From Sporosarcina sp. (GTDB lineage: Bacteria; Bacillota; Bacilli; Bacillales_A; Planococcaceae), in assembly GCF_029257255.1 (NCBI RefSeq), contig NZ_JARICI010000065.1, positions 1 through 58,890 of the forward strand: DNA of 58,890 nucleotides, given 5' to 3'. The notes beneath the pieces were generated by a model that was not told where the DNA came from, made no database searches, and worked only from the letters and a program-made list of their open reading frames with translations. Positions 27,590 to 38,028 of this stretch are shown piece by piece; positions within the stretch are counted from its first letter, which is position 1; every line of letters starts with the position of its first letter. The translations under genes and the position numbers were made by a program.

Positions 27590-27629
27590 AAAGCGGCTCC
27601 TGTTCCGATATGGAACAGGAGCCGCTTTA
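27590..27629. terminator. Bidirectional terminator between trpZ-like gene and ilvE
   Basis: aaagcggctcctgttcc pairs with ggaacaggagccgcttt around gatat; it lies between convergent genes. Confidence 0.93.
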
Positions 27630-27658
27630 CTGTCTATAGGACAACTGCTGATTAGATA

Positions 27659-28759
27659 TTAGGCAAGCTGTGCAAATGATTTTTTGATTTCATACACCCA
27701 ATTAAATGGGTCGGCTTCTTTGCCTGTCTGTATTTGCGTAAGCGTATCATATAACTTTTTGGAAAGCTCGCCTGTTTCGCCGTTGCCGATGACCATCTTG
27801 TAGCCATCCCAATTCAGTTCACCAACTGGGGAAATAACAGCAGCTGTGCCGGTCCCGAAAACTTCCTCCAGCTCGCCGGTTTCATAGGCAGTACGGATTT
27901 CATTCATCGAAATTTGTCGTTCAGCGACCGGAATTTCCCAGTGACGCAGCATTTGAAGGATAGACTTTCGTGTAATTCCTTCTAAAATGCTACCATTAAT
28001 TGCGGGTGTGATCACTTCTCCGTTAATTTTGAAGAAGATGTTCATACTGCCGACTTCTTCTACATATTTTCGATCTACACCATCGAGCCATAATACCTGC
28101 GAATAGCCTTGCTGATCCGCAACTTCCTGGGCTTTTAAAGCGGATGCATAGTTGCCAGCAGTCTTGGCGCTGCCTGTTCCGCCTTTTGCTGCACGGACAA
28201 ACTCATTTTCTACTAAAATCTTGACGGGATGAATGCCTTCTTTATAATATGAGCCGACGGGCGACAAAATCATATAGAACTGATATTTTTTAGCAGGCGC
28301 TACGCCGAGAAATGCTTCCGTTGCAATTACAAAAGGACGAATATATAATGAAGTCCCGTCGAGAGTAGGAATCCAGTCTTTATCGATCTGCAGAAGCTGG
28401 TTGAGTGCATACATAGCGTTCTCTTCATCGATTCTCGGCATACATAATCGGTCAAGTGAGTAATTCAGTCGTTTCATGTTTTCTTCAGGTCGGAACAGAC
28501 GGATCGTTCCGTCTTCGGATTTGTAGGCTTTCATTCCTTCAAATACGGTTTGACCGTAATGCAGGACAATCGCTGCCGGGTCTAGTGTGAGAGGAGCGTA
28601 AGGAATGACGCGGTGACTGTGCCAGCCTTTGCCTTCTTCGTAATCAATGACAAGCATATGATCCGTAAATGTTTTACCGAAAACTAACGTTCCAGGATCG
28701 GGCTTTTCTTTTTTGCTTTGCGTAAGCTGTATTTGTATAGGTAATCTCGTCATAATCAT
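27659..28759 (-). CDS. ilvE: Branched-chain amino acid aminotransferase
   Basis: PLP class IV transaminase for the last step of Val, Leu and Ile synthesis and the first of their breakdown. 366 residues. HYGQTVFEGMKAY is the substrate loop and the PLP lysine is in SAKTAGNYA (about Lys199). The C-terminal GTGTAAVISPVG loop is present. ATG 28759 follows gaggag with six-base spacing. It stands alone rather than in an ilv operon, and no T-box is visible in the short upstream gap. Confidence 0.95.
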   Translation of the reverse strand: MIMTRLPIQIQLTQSKKEKPDPGTLVFGKTFTDHMLVIDYEEGKGWHSHRVIPYAPLTLDPAAIVLHYGQTVFEGMKAYKSEDGTIRLFRPEENMKRLNYSLDRLCMPRIDEENAMYALNQLLQIDKDWIPTLDGTSLYIRPFVIATEAFLGVAPAKKYQFYMILSPVGSYYKEGIHPVKILVENEFVRAAKGGTGSAKTAGNYASALKAQEVADQQGYSQVLWLDGVDRKYVEEVGSMNIFFKINGEVITPAINGSILEGITRKSILQMLRHWEIPVAERQISMNEIRTAYETGELEEVFGTGTAAVISPVGELNWDGYKMVIGNGETGELSKKLYDTLTQIQTGKEADPFNWVYEIKKSFAQLA

Positions 28760-28887
28760 CAGATCTCCTCAGATATAGAATATTCCGAAAATATAATTTC
28801 GAATAGACTTATTATACTGCTTTTTTTAAAAAAATAAAGTGAAAAATTTGTCGATTTTGAAACGTATACAAAAAGGAGTGGAAATTA

Positions 28888-30012
28888 TTGAAAAAAATCA
28901 TCATTATTGGTGCAGGAATTGTAGGGATTTCTGCAGCCTATCATCTTGCTGGGCGAGATGTTGAAGTGGTTGTCGTCGACAGGGAAGAGCCCGGGCAGGC
29001 AACGAAAGCTGCTGCAGGCATCATTTGCCCATGGGCTTCCCAGCGTAGAAATAAAGCATGGTACGCACTCGCTTCAGCAGGAGCTGCCTATTATCCAGAA
29101 CTGATTCATTCATTAGAAGAAGCCGGAGAGACGGAAACTGGTTATCAGCAAGCAGGCGCTTTGGCGATACATACGGATATTGAAAAATTGAAGAAAAAGG
29201 TTTTATTGTTAGAGGAACGAAGAAAAACTGCACCTGAAATTGGCGATGTGGAATTACTCGGCACAGAGCAAATGAAAGAAAGGTTTCCCTTGCTGTCTGA
29301 AGACTATCAGGCAGTCTGGATCTCAGGAGCCGCAAAAGTGGACGGCAAGGCGTTGCGGGATGCTCTCGAACGTGCAGCGGTCCAGCAAGGCGTTCAACTC
29401 ATCAAGGGGTCCGCGTTCCCCTTTGTAGAGGACGGACAGGTTGCAGGTGTAATAGTAGATGGAAATACAATAAAAGGGGATCAATTTATTCTAGCAGCAG
29501 GTGCCTGGGTTAATGAATTTACAGCACCACTAGGAAAGATACTACAAGTATCCGGTCAGAAAGCTCAAATACTTCATTTGCAGTCAGATGAAACGGTAAC
29601 AGAGTCATGGCCCGTCATCATGCCACCGGCTACACAATATATCGTACCGTTTCAGAACGGCAGATTCGTTGCAGGGGCAACACATGAAGAAACGGCTGAA
29701 TTTATTATTCAGCCGACAGCCGGCGGTGTGCTGGAGATATTAAACCATGTAATCCCGATGGCCCCTGGTCTAAGTAAAGCCGAAATAGCGGAAGTCCGTG
29801 TAGGAATACGGCCGCATACATCTAACTTCATGCCGGTCATCGGCGTGCTGCCTGACTATGAAAATGTTTTTGCGGCAAACGGGTTAGGGTCCTCAGGTTT
29901 AACAGTGGGTCCTTTGGTTGGTAAATTACTATCACAATTAGTACTTGCAGAGGACACTGGCTGGAACTTAGAAAGTTACGCGCTCTCCCAGATAATTGAC
30001 GCTGAGCATTGA
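28888..30012 (+). CDS. FAD-dependent amino acid oxidase-like protein (DAO family)
   Basis: A 374-residue flavoprotein: dinucleotide-binding motif IIIIGAGIVGISAAYHLA at the N-terminus, the DAO-type segment ATKAAAGIICPWAS, and a C-terminal FAD closure VFAANGLGSSGLTVGP. It resembles glycine oxidase/DadA-type enzymes, which oxidise amines or D-amino acids; the substrate is not evident, and thiamine genes are absent nearby, which argues against ThiO. TTG 28888 follows aaaggagtgg. Confidence 0.82.
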   Translation: MKKIIIIGAGIVGISAAYHLAGRDVEVVVVDREEPGQATKAAAGIICPWASQRRNKAWYALASAGAAYYPELIHSLEEAGETETGYQQAGALAIHTDIEKLKKKVLLLEERRKTAPEIGDVELLGTEQMKERFPLLSEDYQAVWISGAAKVDGKALRDALERAAVQQGVQLIKGSAFPFVEDGQVAGVIVDGNTIKGDQFILAAGAWVNEFTAPLGKILQVSGQKAQILHLQSDETVTESWPVIMPPATQYIVPFQNGRFVAGATHEETAEFIIQPTAGGVLEILNHVIPMAPGLSKAEIAEVRVGIRPHTSNFMPVIGVLPDYENVFAANGLGSSGLTVGPLVGKLLSQLVLAEDTGWNLESYALSQIIDAEH

Positions 30013-30075
30013 ACTATTAGTATATAATGATTATTATGAAGATAGAGTCATTGAACGGTAAAGGGGAAGGTTCAG

Positions 30076-30987
30076 ATGAGGAGATATGTGTCTTATTCAG
30101 AAGAAGTTAAAGAAGCGATGAAATATGGCAAACCGATTGTCGCGTTGGAATCAACAATCATAACGTACGGCATGCCTTATCCTGAAAATGTCAAAGCAGC
30201 ACGTGAAGTACAACAGATTGTCCGTGAAAATGGAGCGGTACCGGCAACGATTGCAATTATGGATGGAAAAATTAAAATCGGTCTAACTGATGAAGAATTG
30301 GAACGTTTTGGAGACAGTAAAGGTGTCGTTAAAGCGTCCAGACGGGATATCAGCTATCTCATCGCAACAAAAAAACCAGGGGCTACAACAGTCGCCGCTT
30401 CGTTGTTTTTTGCAGACTTGGCACGTATCCGTGTATTCACGACAGGGGCAATCGGCGGAGTGCATCGTGGAGTGGAGCAAACTATGGATATTTCAGCAGA
30501 TTTGGATGAATTTGCACGGACGAGTGTGGCGGTGGTTTGCTCAGGAGCCAAATCCATATTGGACCTTGGCAAAACACTCGAGTATCTGGAGACCAAAGGA
30601 GTGCCGGTCATGGGGTATCAGACAGACATTTTCCCTGCTTTCTATACGAGAGGCAGTTCACACAGTGTAGACTATCAAGTGGACGACATCGAATTAATGG
30701 CAGAGATGTTGCGGGTGAAATGGAACTTGGGTCTTGAGGGTAGTGCGATTATAACCAATCCGATTCCTGAAGAATACGCAATGGATCAGCAGTATATGGA
30801 GCGCCTTGTAGCAGATGCCTTAGAGGAAGCTGAAAAGCTTGGAATAAGTGGTAAAGAGTTAACGCCTTACATGCTGAAAAAGGTTCAGGAGCTGACTGGC
30901 GGCAAAAGTCTTGAAGCAAATATCGCATTAGTGAAATCGAATGCAGAACTGGCGGCGAAATTGGCAGTCAGTTTTAATGGTAGTTAA
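30076..30987 (+). CDS. psuG: Pseudouridine-5'-phosphate glycosidase
   Basis: Cleaves the C-C glycosidic bond of pseudouridine phosphate to uracil and ribose-5-phosphate. 303 residues, full length, with the family segments VALESTIITYGMPYP, the lysine-containing KASRRDISY, and FTTGAIGGVHRG, and the C-terminal AIITNPIPEE. ATG 30076 follows aaaggggaagg. No pseudouridine kinase (psuK) or uridine transporter gene is adjacent, so the kinase must be elsewhere. Confidence 0.95.
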   Translation: MRRYVSYSEEVKEAMKYGKPIVALESTIITYGMPYPENVKAAREVQQIVRENGAVPATIAIMDGKIKIGLTDEELERFGDSKGVVKASRRDISYLIATKKPGATTVAASLFFADLARIRVFTTGAIGGVHRGVEQTMDISADLDEFARTSVAVVCSGAKSILDLGKTLEYLETKGVPVMGYQTDIFPAFYTRGSSHSVDYQVDDIELMAEMLRVKWNLGLEGSAIITNPIPEEYAMDQQYMERLVADALEEAEKLGISGKELTPYMLKKVQELTGGKSLEANIALVKSNAELAAKLAVSFNGS

Positions 30988-31014
30988 TTGATTTAACAGA
31001 TAGGTTGTGTAGAT

Positions 31015-31773
31015 TTGAAAATTGTTTCATGGAACGTTAACGGAATACGGGCTTGTGTAAAAAAAGGATTCAATGACTTTTTCAAACAGGCAGAGGCAGA
31101 TATTTTCTGTGTGCAGGAAATCAAATGTCAGCAAGGGCAGGTTGAACTGCCGTTTGAAGGCTATGAACAATATTGGAATTATGCAGAGAAAAAAGGCTAC
31201 TCAGGGACTGCTGTCTTTACGAAGCAGTCTCCGCTTTCGGTGCAGTACGGATTAAACGGCAGTGATCATGAAGCGGAAGGCCGGGTGCTGACGCTGGAGT
31301 TCGAAGAGTTCTTTCTAGTAAATTGCTATACTCCAAATTCGAAAAGAGATTTGTCGCGTTTATCTTATCGCCTGCAATGGGAAGATGAAATACATGCCCA
31401 TCTGACAGCTCTTGATAAGCAAAAGCCTGTCATTTATTGCGGCGATCTCAATGTCGCTCATGAAGAAATTGATATATGTAATGTCAAATCGAATTACGGG
31501 AATTCGGGTTTTACGACCGAAGAACGCGGGAAAATGACCCGCTTGCAAGAAGCAGGATTCATTGACAGCTTCAGAACTCTCCAACCGAATGAAGAAGGCG
31601 CTTATACTTGGTGGTCCTATATGCGTGACGTCAGAGAGCGCAACATTGGCTGGCGTATTGATTACGTTTTGATGTCAAAACGTCTTCAGCCTGCGCTGCA
31701 AGCGAGTCAAATTCATTCGGAAATCCTCGGCAGTGATCACTGCCCGATTTCTGCTGAAATTTCATTTGAATAA
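31015..31773 (+). CDS. exoA: Exodeoxyribonuclease III / AP endonuclease
   Basis: Base-excision repair endonuclease. 252 residues of the EEP fold: SWNVNGIRA, the metal Glu in FCVQEIKCQ, CGDLNVAHEEID, RIDYVLMS and the terminal LGSDHCPI catalytic Asp-His. It starts at TTG 31015; the ribosome site (aggttg) is weak. It is 27 bases downstream of psuG, so the two may share a transcript. A terminator follows. Confidence 0.95.
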   Translation: MKIVSWNVNGIRACVKKGFNDFFKQAEADIFCVQEIKCQQGQVELPFEGYEQYWNYAEKKGYSGTAVFTKQSPLSVQYGLNGSDHEAEGRVLTLEFEEFFLVNCYTPNSKRDLSRLSYRLQWEDEIHAHLTALDKQKPVIYCGDLNVAHEEIDICNVKSNYGNSGFTTEERGKMTRLQEAGFIDSFRTLQPNEEGAYTWWSYMRDVRERNIGWRIDYVLMSKRLQPALQASQIHSEILGSDHCPISAEISFE

Positions 31774-31777
31774 ATGA

Positions 31778-31812
31778 AAAAGGAGCAAATGCGCTAGGCA
31801 CTTGCTCCTTTA
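31778..31812. terminator. Bidirectional terminator between exoA and the MFS gene
   Basis: aaaggagcaa pairs with ttgctccttt; it lies between convergent genes. Confidence 0.8.
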
Positions 31813-31813
31813 C

Positions 31814-33046
31814 TTATGAAGTTTGCTGTTCTTGAGAGATGACCCGGTCTTTTGCTGCATACATCCCCGCTAGGAAGATGATGAATGCAATGACCATAAA
31901 TATATAGAGTGGAACTGTCCAGGAGCCAGTCCAGTCGTGCAAGTAACCGAATAATACGGGCCCTACTGCTGCCAGCAGATAGCCGAATGACTGTGACATT
32001 CCTGAAAGCGACGCTGCCTGTTCGGGTGTTGATGTTCGCAGTGTTAAAAACATCATGGATAGACCGAATGCTGCCCCTCCACCAAGTCCGATAAAGATCA
32101 TCCAGAGACCAGTCAGGCTTTCGCTGCCGAATTGTACACCGCCGTACCCAATCAGATAACAGACTAGAATTGCTACGACCAGTACTCCTTGGTTTCTTAA
32201 TTTGTCTGCCACTACTGGTATGATGAACAGCATAGGCAACTGTGCAAACTGAACTAATGAAAGCATCCAGCCTGCCGCTTCATCCGTAAATCCAGAAGAT
32301 TGAAGAATCACCGGGATCCATGAGGCAGTCGTGTAGAATAAAAAGGACTGTAAGCCCATGAAAAATGTGATGCTCCAAGCGATGGGAGATTTCCAAAGTG
32401 GAGTCTTTACATGAACTTTGACGTTTTTTGAAATCTCTTTTTCTGACTCAGGCTTTTTGCGTATTTGCGGAACCCAGACAATGATTGCTAAAAACGTGAT
32501 AATGCCCCAAATTCCGAGTGCGCCCTGCCAGCCATATGAAGTTTGATTGGCAATAGGCGCAGAAATACCTGAAGCGAGCGTAGCAGAAATATTCATTGAA
32601 ACGGAATACAAACCAGTCATTAGTCCGATATGTAAAGGGAAACTCAATTTTAGTAGACTCGGCAAAAGAACATTAGCAAACGCAATCCCGACACCTATTA
32701 AAAATGTGCCTAGTAACAATAGACTGCTTGAGCCTTCAGAGCGCATCAAAATTCCTGCCATTAAGATTAATAGTGCGTAAAATAGTGTGGATGCCAGTCC
32801 GAAACGTTTTGAAATACGCGGTACAAAAGGTGAAACAATTGCAAAAGCAAGTAAAGGTATGGTTGTTAAAAATCCGGCTAATGAATTGGATATTTGCAAT
32901 TGATCGCGAATGGATCCAATAATAGGACCTACCGAAGTCAGCGGAGATCGAATAGTTGAAGCAATAAATAAGATACCGGCTAAAAGAATCCATTGACTCC
33001 TTGGAAAATGTAAATGTTTGTTCTTACGTTCTGGTTGTGAATTCAA
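31814..33046 (-). CDS. CynX/NimT-type MFS transporter
   Basis: A 410-residue, 12-helix major facilitator of the CynX/NimT (cyanate, nitroimidazole) group, judged from FIASTIRSPLTSVGPI in helix 1 and the late segment AASLSGMSQSFGYLLAAVGP. The start is taken as TTG 33046, ten bases behind aggagg; the longer frame to 33103 would run back across that ribosome site and into the divergent gene's leader. The substrate is unknown. Confidence 0.82.
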   Translation of the reverse strand: MNSQPERKNKHLHFPRSQWILLAGILFIASTIRSPLTSVGPIIGSIRDQLQISNSLAGFLTTIPLLAFAIVSPFVPRISKRFGLASTLFYALLILMAGILMRSEGSSSLLLLGTFLIGVGIAFANVLLPSLLKLSFPLHIGLMTGLYSVSMNISATLASGISAPIANQTSYGWQGALGIWGIITFLAIIVWVPQIRKKPESEKEISKNVKVHVKTPLWKSPIAWSITFFMGLQSFLFYTTASWIPVILQSSGFTDEAAGWMLSLVQFAQLPMLFIIPVVADKLRNQGVLVVAILVCYLIGYGGVQFGSESLTGLWMIFIGLGGGAAFGLSMMFLTLRTSTPEQAASLSGMSQSFGYLLAAVGPVLFGYLHDWTGSWTVPLYIFMVIAFIIFLAGMYAAKDRVISQEQQTS

Positions 33047-33124
33047 AATTGTGAAGCCTCCTATATTTCTATGAAGATTGTTCTGAGAAGTAGGCAGCTG
33101 CAAATGCAGAAAGGAGAATCCTTT

Positions 33125-34054
33125 ATGGAGTACTTACTCATAGTCTTTGTAAATGTTATCACACCAATGCTGATTTTATTAGCAATTGGCGTCGTTTTGC
33201 AAATAAAATTTACATTTAACGTCAAGGCGTTAGGAAATATACTAACGTATTGCTTGATTCCCGCTGCTGTTTTCATGAATTTATACCATACTGTCATTAA
33301 TATTGAAGTCTTGCTCGATGTACTGTTTTTTGTTGTTTTATTCAGCTCTTCACTTATTATAATCGGGCACGTCTTTAGTAAAATGCTGCGTCTGAACCGC
33401 CAGCAGTCAGCCGTGATGAAGAATAGTATCGTACTGATCAACTCAGGGAATTATGGACTGCCTGTCAGTCAGCTGGTGTTTCATTCGAGCCCCCTTGGCG
33501 TATCAATTCAAATCATCATCATTGTCTATCAAAATTTGCTGACGTATTCATATGGATTGTTTAATCTGGTTTCCTCTACGCAGTCAGGAACCTCTATTTT
33601 TAAGCAATTCATCAAGATGCCCATCATTCACGCTCTGTGGATCGGTGCGCTGCTCAATCTGGCGGATATCCGTCTGCCTGGTTTCATCGAACTGCCGGTC
33701 AGTCATTTATCGGATGCTTTTATTGCGATTGCTTTGATTACACTGGGCGCTCAACTTGCACAGATTAAAGTGAAAACGTTATGGAACCGGCTGATTTTCC
33801 TCAGTGCGTTTGGCCGTCTGATTGTATCGCCGGTCGTAGCATTGCTGCTCATTCTGCTGCTGAAAGTGGATGGAGTGACCGCCCAGTCGCTATGGATTGC
33901 CAGTTCTTTCCCTACTTCGCGCAACAGTTCGACACTGGCGCTGGAATATGATGTAGAAGCAGAGCTTGCGGCACAGATTGTGCTGTTTACAACTGTAGCG
34001 AGTAGTTTTACTGTAGGTGTCGTTATTTATTTGTCGTCTATTATATTTGCGTAA
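33125..34054 (+). CDS. AEC-family transporter (auxin efflux carrier type)
   Basis: A 309-residue membrane protein with about ten helices. The conserved LINSGNYGLPVSQLVF and late SFPTSRNSSTLALEYD motifs identify the AEC/malonate-malate carrier family. ATG 33125 follows aaaggagaat; the upstream in-frame ATG at 33071 has no good site. The substrate is unknown. It is divergent from the MFS gene. Confidence 0.85.
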   Translation: MEYLLIVFVNVITPMLILLAIGVVLQIKFTFNVKALGNILTYCLIPAAVFMNLYHTVINIEVLLDVLFFVVLFSSSLIIIGHVFSKMLRLNRQQSAVMKNSIVLINSGNYGLPVSQLVFHSSPLGVSIQIIIIVYQNLLTYSYGLFNLVSSTQSGTSIFKQFIKMPIIHALWIGALLNLADIRLPGFIELPVSHLSDAFIAIALITLGAQLAQIKVKTLWNRLIFLSAFGRLIVSPVVALLLILLLKVDGVTAQSLWIASSFPTSRNSSTLALEYDVEAELAAQIVLFTTVASSFTVGVVIYLSSIIFA

Positions 34055-34104
34055 TGAAAAAAAGATTGCAACAAAGTTGTCGGTTTTTATGAAAAATTTA
34101 CATA

Positions 34105-34132
34105 TTGAAAATTTGTCGAATCGTGCTATACT
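34105..34132 (+). promoter_or_regulatory. Extended -10 promoter for xpt-pbuX
   Basis: TTGAAA (34105-34110), 16 bases, TATACT (34127-34132), preceded by TGC as an extended -10. It lies just upstream of the riboswitch aptamer. Confidence 0.7.
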
Positions 34133-34152
34133 GTTAGCATTCAGTTAAATAA

Positions 34153-34949
<797 letters not shown>

Positions 34950-34950
<1 letters not shown>

Positions 34951-36305
34951 TGAAAACTACCTTACTTGGTTTTCAACATCTGCTGGCCATGTATGCCGGC
35001 GCGGTACTGGTCCCATTAATTGTTGGTAATGCGATTGGTTTGACACCTACACAACTAACATATCTAGTCTCAATTGATATTTTAATGTGCGGAATCGCAA
35101 CGCTCTTTCAAATTTCCCGTAATAAAGTGTTCGGTATTGGTCTTCCTGTCGTTCTTGGATGTACATTTACCGCTGTCGGCCCGATGATTTTGATCGGTAA
35201 TGAATATGGCATCTCTGCTATTTATGGTTCAGTCATTGCTTCCGGTGTAATCATCTTTATGATTAGCGGGCTCTTTGGAAGTCTTGTACGTTTCTTTCCG
35301 CCAATTGTTACAGGATCCGTCGTGACGATTATTGGTATCACATTGATTCCAGTAGCAATTAATAATATGGGCGGCGGACAGGGTGCTGCTGATTTTGGTT
35401 CCATGACAAATATTGGTCTTTCATTCGGTACATTGCTGTTTATTGTATTGCTTTATAGATTTTCTACTGGTTTCTTACAGTCCATCGCAATTTTACTGGG
35501 GTTAGTAGGGGGGACGGTGGCGGCTATATTCCTTGGAATTGTAGATTTCTCTAATGTCCAGGAAGCCTCTTATGTGCATATGGTGATGCCGTTTTATCTA
35601 GCAACACCGACCTTTCACATATTGCCTATCATCATCATGGTACTGGTAGCTATGGTTTCATTGGTCGAGTCAACAGGTGTGTATTTTGCACTGGGGGATA
35701 TTTGTGAGGAAGAGATCGATCAGGAAAAGCTGAAAAAAGGATACCGTGCAGAAGGTTTGGCGTCTGTGATCGGGGGAATTTTCAATGCGTTCCCTTATAC
35801 GACATTTTCTCAGAATGTCGGCCTGATGCAGCTGTCAGGTGTGAAATCACGACGCGTTATTCTTGTAACAGCGATTATGTTGATTTCTTTAGGCTTCTTG
35901 CCGAAAGTCGCTGCTTTGGCGACAGTCATTCCCAATGCGGTACTTGGCGGAGCAATGGTAGCGATGTTCGGTATGGTGGTGTCTCAAGGGATTAAGATGC
36001 TAAGTCCAGTCATCACAAAATCTCAAGATAATGCGATGATCGTTGCCTGTTCAATCGGTATTGGCCTTGGTGTGTCGGTTGTACCGGATTTATTTGCAGG
36101 ATTGCCGGACAGTGTACAGATTTTGACAAGTAACGGAATTGTGCTCGGCAGTATTACAGCCATTTTCTTGAACATCATTTTCAACATGATTCCTTCAAAA
36201 AAGAAGCAGACTGAGCAGAATACAACGGTAGTGAACACACAGACACCTGCGATGAATGAAGGTTCTTCTTCGGTCTTGGTAAGTGCTTCTGTACAAAGTA
36301 AATAA
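34950..36305 (+). CDS. pbuX: Xanthine permease (NCS2 family)
   Basis: A 451-residue, roughly 13-14-helix nucleobase transporter. The N-terminal GFQHLLAMYAGAVLVPLIVG, the substrate segment SLVESTGVYFALGDIC and the NCS2 signature region FPYTTFSQNVGLMQLSGVKSR (shown in part) are present. It is translationally coupled to xpt and under the same riboswitch, which makes xanthine the likely substrate. The C-terminal tail after about 420 is polar and cytosolic. Confidence 0.95.
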
Positions 36306-36379
36306 CTCTTTACAAAGATAACATTGGTTCTTCACTAACGAGTTTGCTTGTTGAGAAGAAAGCATTAATTAATAAACTA

Positions 36380-36420
36380 AATGGGGACGCTATTCGTATA
36401 TGAATAGCGTCCCCATTTTT
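36380..36420 (+). terminator. Terminator after pbuX
   Basis: aatggggacgctattc pairs with gaatagcgtccccatt around gtatat, then TTTTT. A very strong stem. Confidence 0.95.
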
Positions 36421-36625
36421 GTTGATATATTAAACTTTGAAGGTGCTTATTGTAAAAATCCTTTAAAGGAATTAGGATAAAATTAGTTGATAGATTGTAA
36501 AGGCTGTGTTTCATGAATTAAGGGTATTCTTTATTCAACAAACGGGCAAAAGAACAGAGGAGGAAATTGTAGTTGGTTTTTTAAAAGGGAGGTACAATGA
36601 TGAATTCACAAAAAATAGGTTAGTT
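36421..36625. other. Unassigned AT-rich stretch before the intron remnant
   Basis: About 200 bases with no convincing gene, promoter or hairpin. Two ribosome-site-like strings (gaggagg near 36559, gggagg near 36588) precede only very short frames. It may be the decayed 5' side of the intron remnant, or its flanking sequence. Confidence 0.4.
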
Positions 36626-36710
36626 GGAACGCCGTGTGAGGTGAAAGTCTCACGTACGATGTGAAGTGGGGGGGAGCTGGCGATAACTTCAAAGGCTTAC
36701 CTATCGCAAA
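36624..36710 (+). mobile_element. Group II intron 3' remnant (domains V and VI)
   Basis: The segment contains a domain V-like hairpin: gccgtgtgag, a GTGAAAGT loop with a GAAA tetraloop, and ctcacgtacg (about 36630-36657). After a G-rich linker comes a domain VI-like hairpin, GCGATA (36680-36685) pairing with TATCGC (36702-36707), with the typical cttacctatcgc 3' end. Only about 200 bases separate it from the pbuX terminator, too few for domains I-IV, and no reverse-transcriptase frame is present. So this is a truncated, immobile remnant. Recognition is by motif, not by search. Confidence 0.68.
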
Positions 36711-36830
36711 CTATTGTGGAACAAGTTTTTTGGTAAATATTTAGTTGAGCGGAGCGGAAGCCGGCAAAGAGCTTAGATGTGCTCGCTACAAGTTCATTAG
36801 TCGATGAAGAATGGGGCTGTGTTGGAGAAA

Positions 36831-37862
36831 ATGGAAAATATCAATAAACTAAAACAGGAGATTTCGAAGCTGGATGAACGGGATGCGAAGTCGATTTTGC
36901 AACTGTTGCTCATTCGTTCTGAACAATGTAGCGAACAAGAACTGAATGAAACGTTGCGGTCCGTAAAAGAGTCATTACTTCAAACTGCAAACAAAGAAGT
37001 GAAGACGGCGGAAACAGTACACATTATATTCGGCGGGTCGGCAGGGGGCAGTTTAAAAGCGGCTTTCCGTAAAAAAGCTTACAAAAATACAGAAGATATT
37101 ATTGTCGTACCGGGTGTCTTATCTACAGGACCTGTTGAAGCGCTTCATACAGAAAAAGGAGTAAAGAATCGAGTTCAGTGGTTTAGAGAAAATAATCATT
37201 CATTCTTCGGTGATGTTGAACAGGAAGAATCAGATATGCGAAAAGCTTTGGAACAAATAAAAGCAGTCGCTCCCACTCAAAAGGTTATCATCTGGACAGG
37301 AGAAAATGCTGCAGAGCAGACTGGTCTGCGCATTGCCATGTATCTACTGCATAATAAACCGAATGATATTTATGAAATGAATACGTTGCAGGCATTTCAC
37401 GAACTTCATGTATACGTGCAACCAGAGAAAGTTTACTTCTATCGTACATCCGGAGAAATGGCACCTGAACAGCTGCTTGAACTCTATGAACACGTTGAAC
37501 TTCGTCCGATGAGAGCAGTTAGAAGACGCGCGCTTTATAAGGAAGGGCAAAACGTATTGTTCACGGAGGACCTTTTGCGGACCTGGGAACATGATGAATT
37601 ATGGGGCTCAGACAGCGACCGCCATGATGATTTTATCATTGAATGTGCCAAACGATTACATCAGGAACAGGGTGAGCATGAATTCATGAAATCAGCCCGG
37701 TTAATTGGCGAAGTGATCGGTCATATGGAGCAATACACCGGAGATCAGTGGATTGAGTTCAGAGTACGGGAACTGATTGTACAAGGCGTATTTGACTATC
37801 AGGGTGATTTGTGTGAAATGCGGCTGTATGAGGTGAAGTTGAAGGAAGAGTTTCTGCAGTAG
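36831..37862 (+). CDS. DUF1835/DUF3658 domain protein
   Basis: A 343-residue protein with an N-terminal helical stretch (about 1-60), a DUF1835 domain beginning VHIIFGGSAGGSLKAAF and including VPGVLSTGPVE, and a C-terminal DUF3658-like region (GEVIGHMEQYTGDQWIEFRVRELI). Function unknown. The start could be ATG 36831 (ggag three bases before) or ATG 36804; the sequence between is not distinctive. It lies directly downstream of the intron remnant and convergent with the aldo/keto reductase gene. Confidence 0.82.
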   Translation: MENINKLKQEISKLDERDAKSILQLLLIRSEQCSEQELNETLRSVKESLLQTANKEVKTAETVHIIFGGSAGGSLKAAFRKKAYKNTEDIIVVPGVLSTGPVEALHTEKGVKNRVQWFRENNHSFFGDVEQEESDMRKALEQIKAVAPTQKVIIWTGENAAEQTGLRIAMYLLHNKPNDIYEMNTLQAFHELHVYVQPEKVYFYRTSGEMAPEQLLELYEHVELRPMRAVRRRALYKEGQNVLFTEDLLRTWEHDELWGSDSDRHDDFIIECAKRLHQEQGEHEFMKSARLIGEVIGHMEQYTGDQWIEFRVRELIVQGVFDYQGDLCEMRLYEVKLKEEFLQ

Positions 37863-37886
37863 CTCACAATAGAGGGGATGGCCAAT

Positions 37887-37973
37887 ATGATCAAATAATT
37901 CTTTGGAATCTCTATAGCTAAGTATCGGTCGATTTTGGAGTCGATGGAGACGGAAATCGACGGCCGCATATAA
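37887..37973 (+). pseudogene. Possible short ORF with an internal stop
   Basis: After a good ribosome site (gagggg), the frame reads MIK, a TAA at 37896-37898, then FFGISIAKYRSILESMETE and five more residues (IDGRI) to TAA at 37971. If that TAA were AAA the product would be a 28-residue basic-acidic peptide. This is weak evidence, and I do not recognise the peptide. Confidence 0.25.
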
Positions 37974-37978
37974 TTAAA

Positions 37979-38015
37979 GCCAATTCATCCTTTTCAAAGA
38001 TGAATTGGCGTTTTT
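37979..38015. terminator. Bidirectional terminator before the aldo/keto reductase gene
   Basis: gccaattcatc pairs with gatgaattggc around cttttcaaa, then gttttt. Confidence 0.88.
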
Positions 38016-38028
38016 GGCTCGCGTGTAT

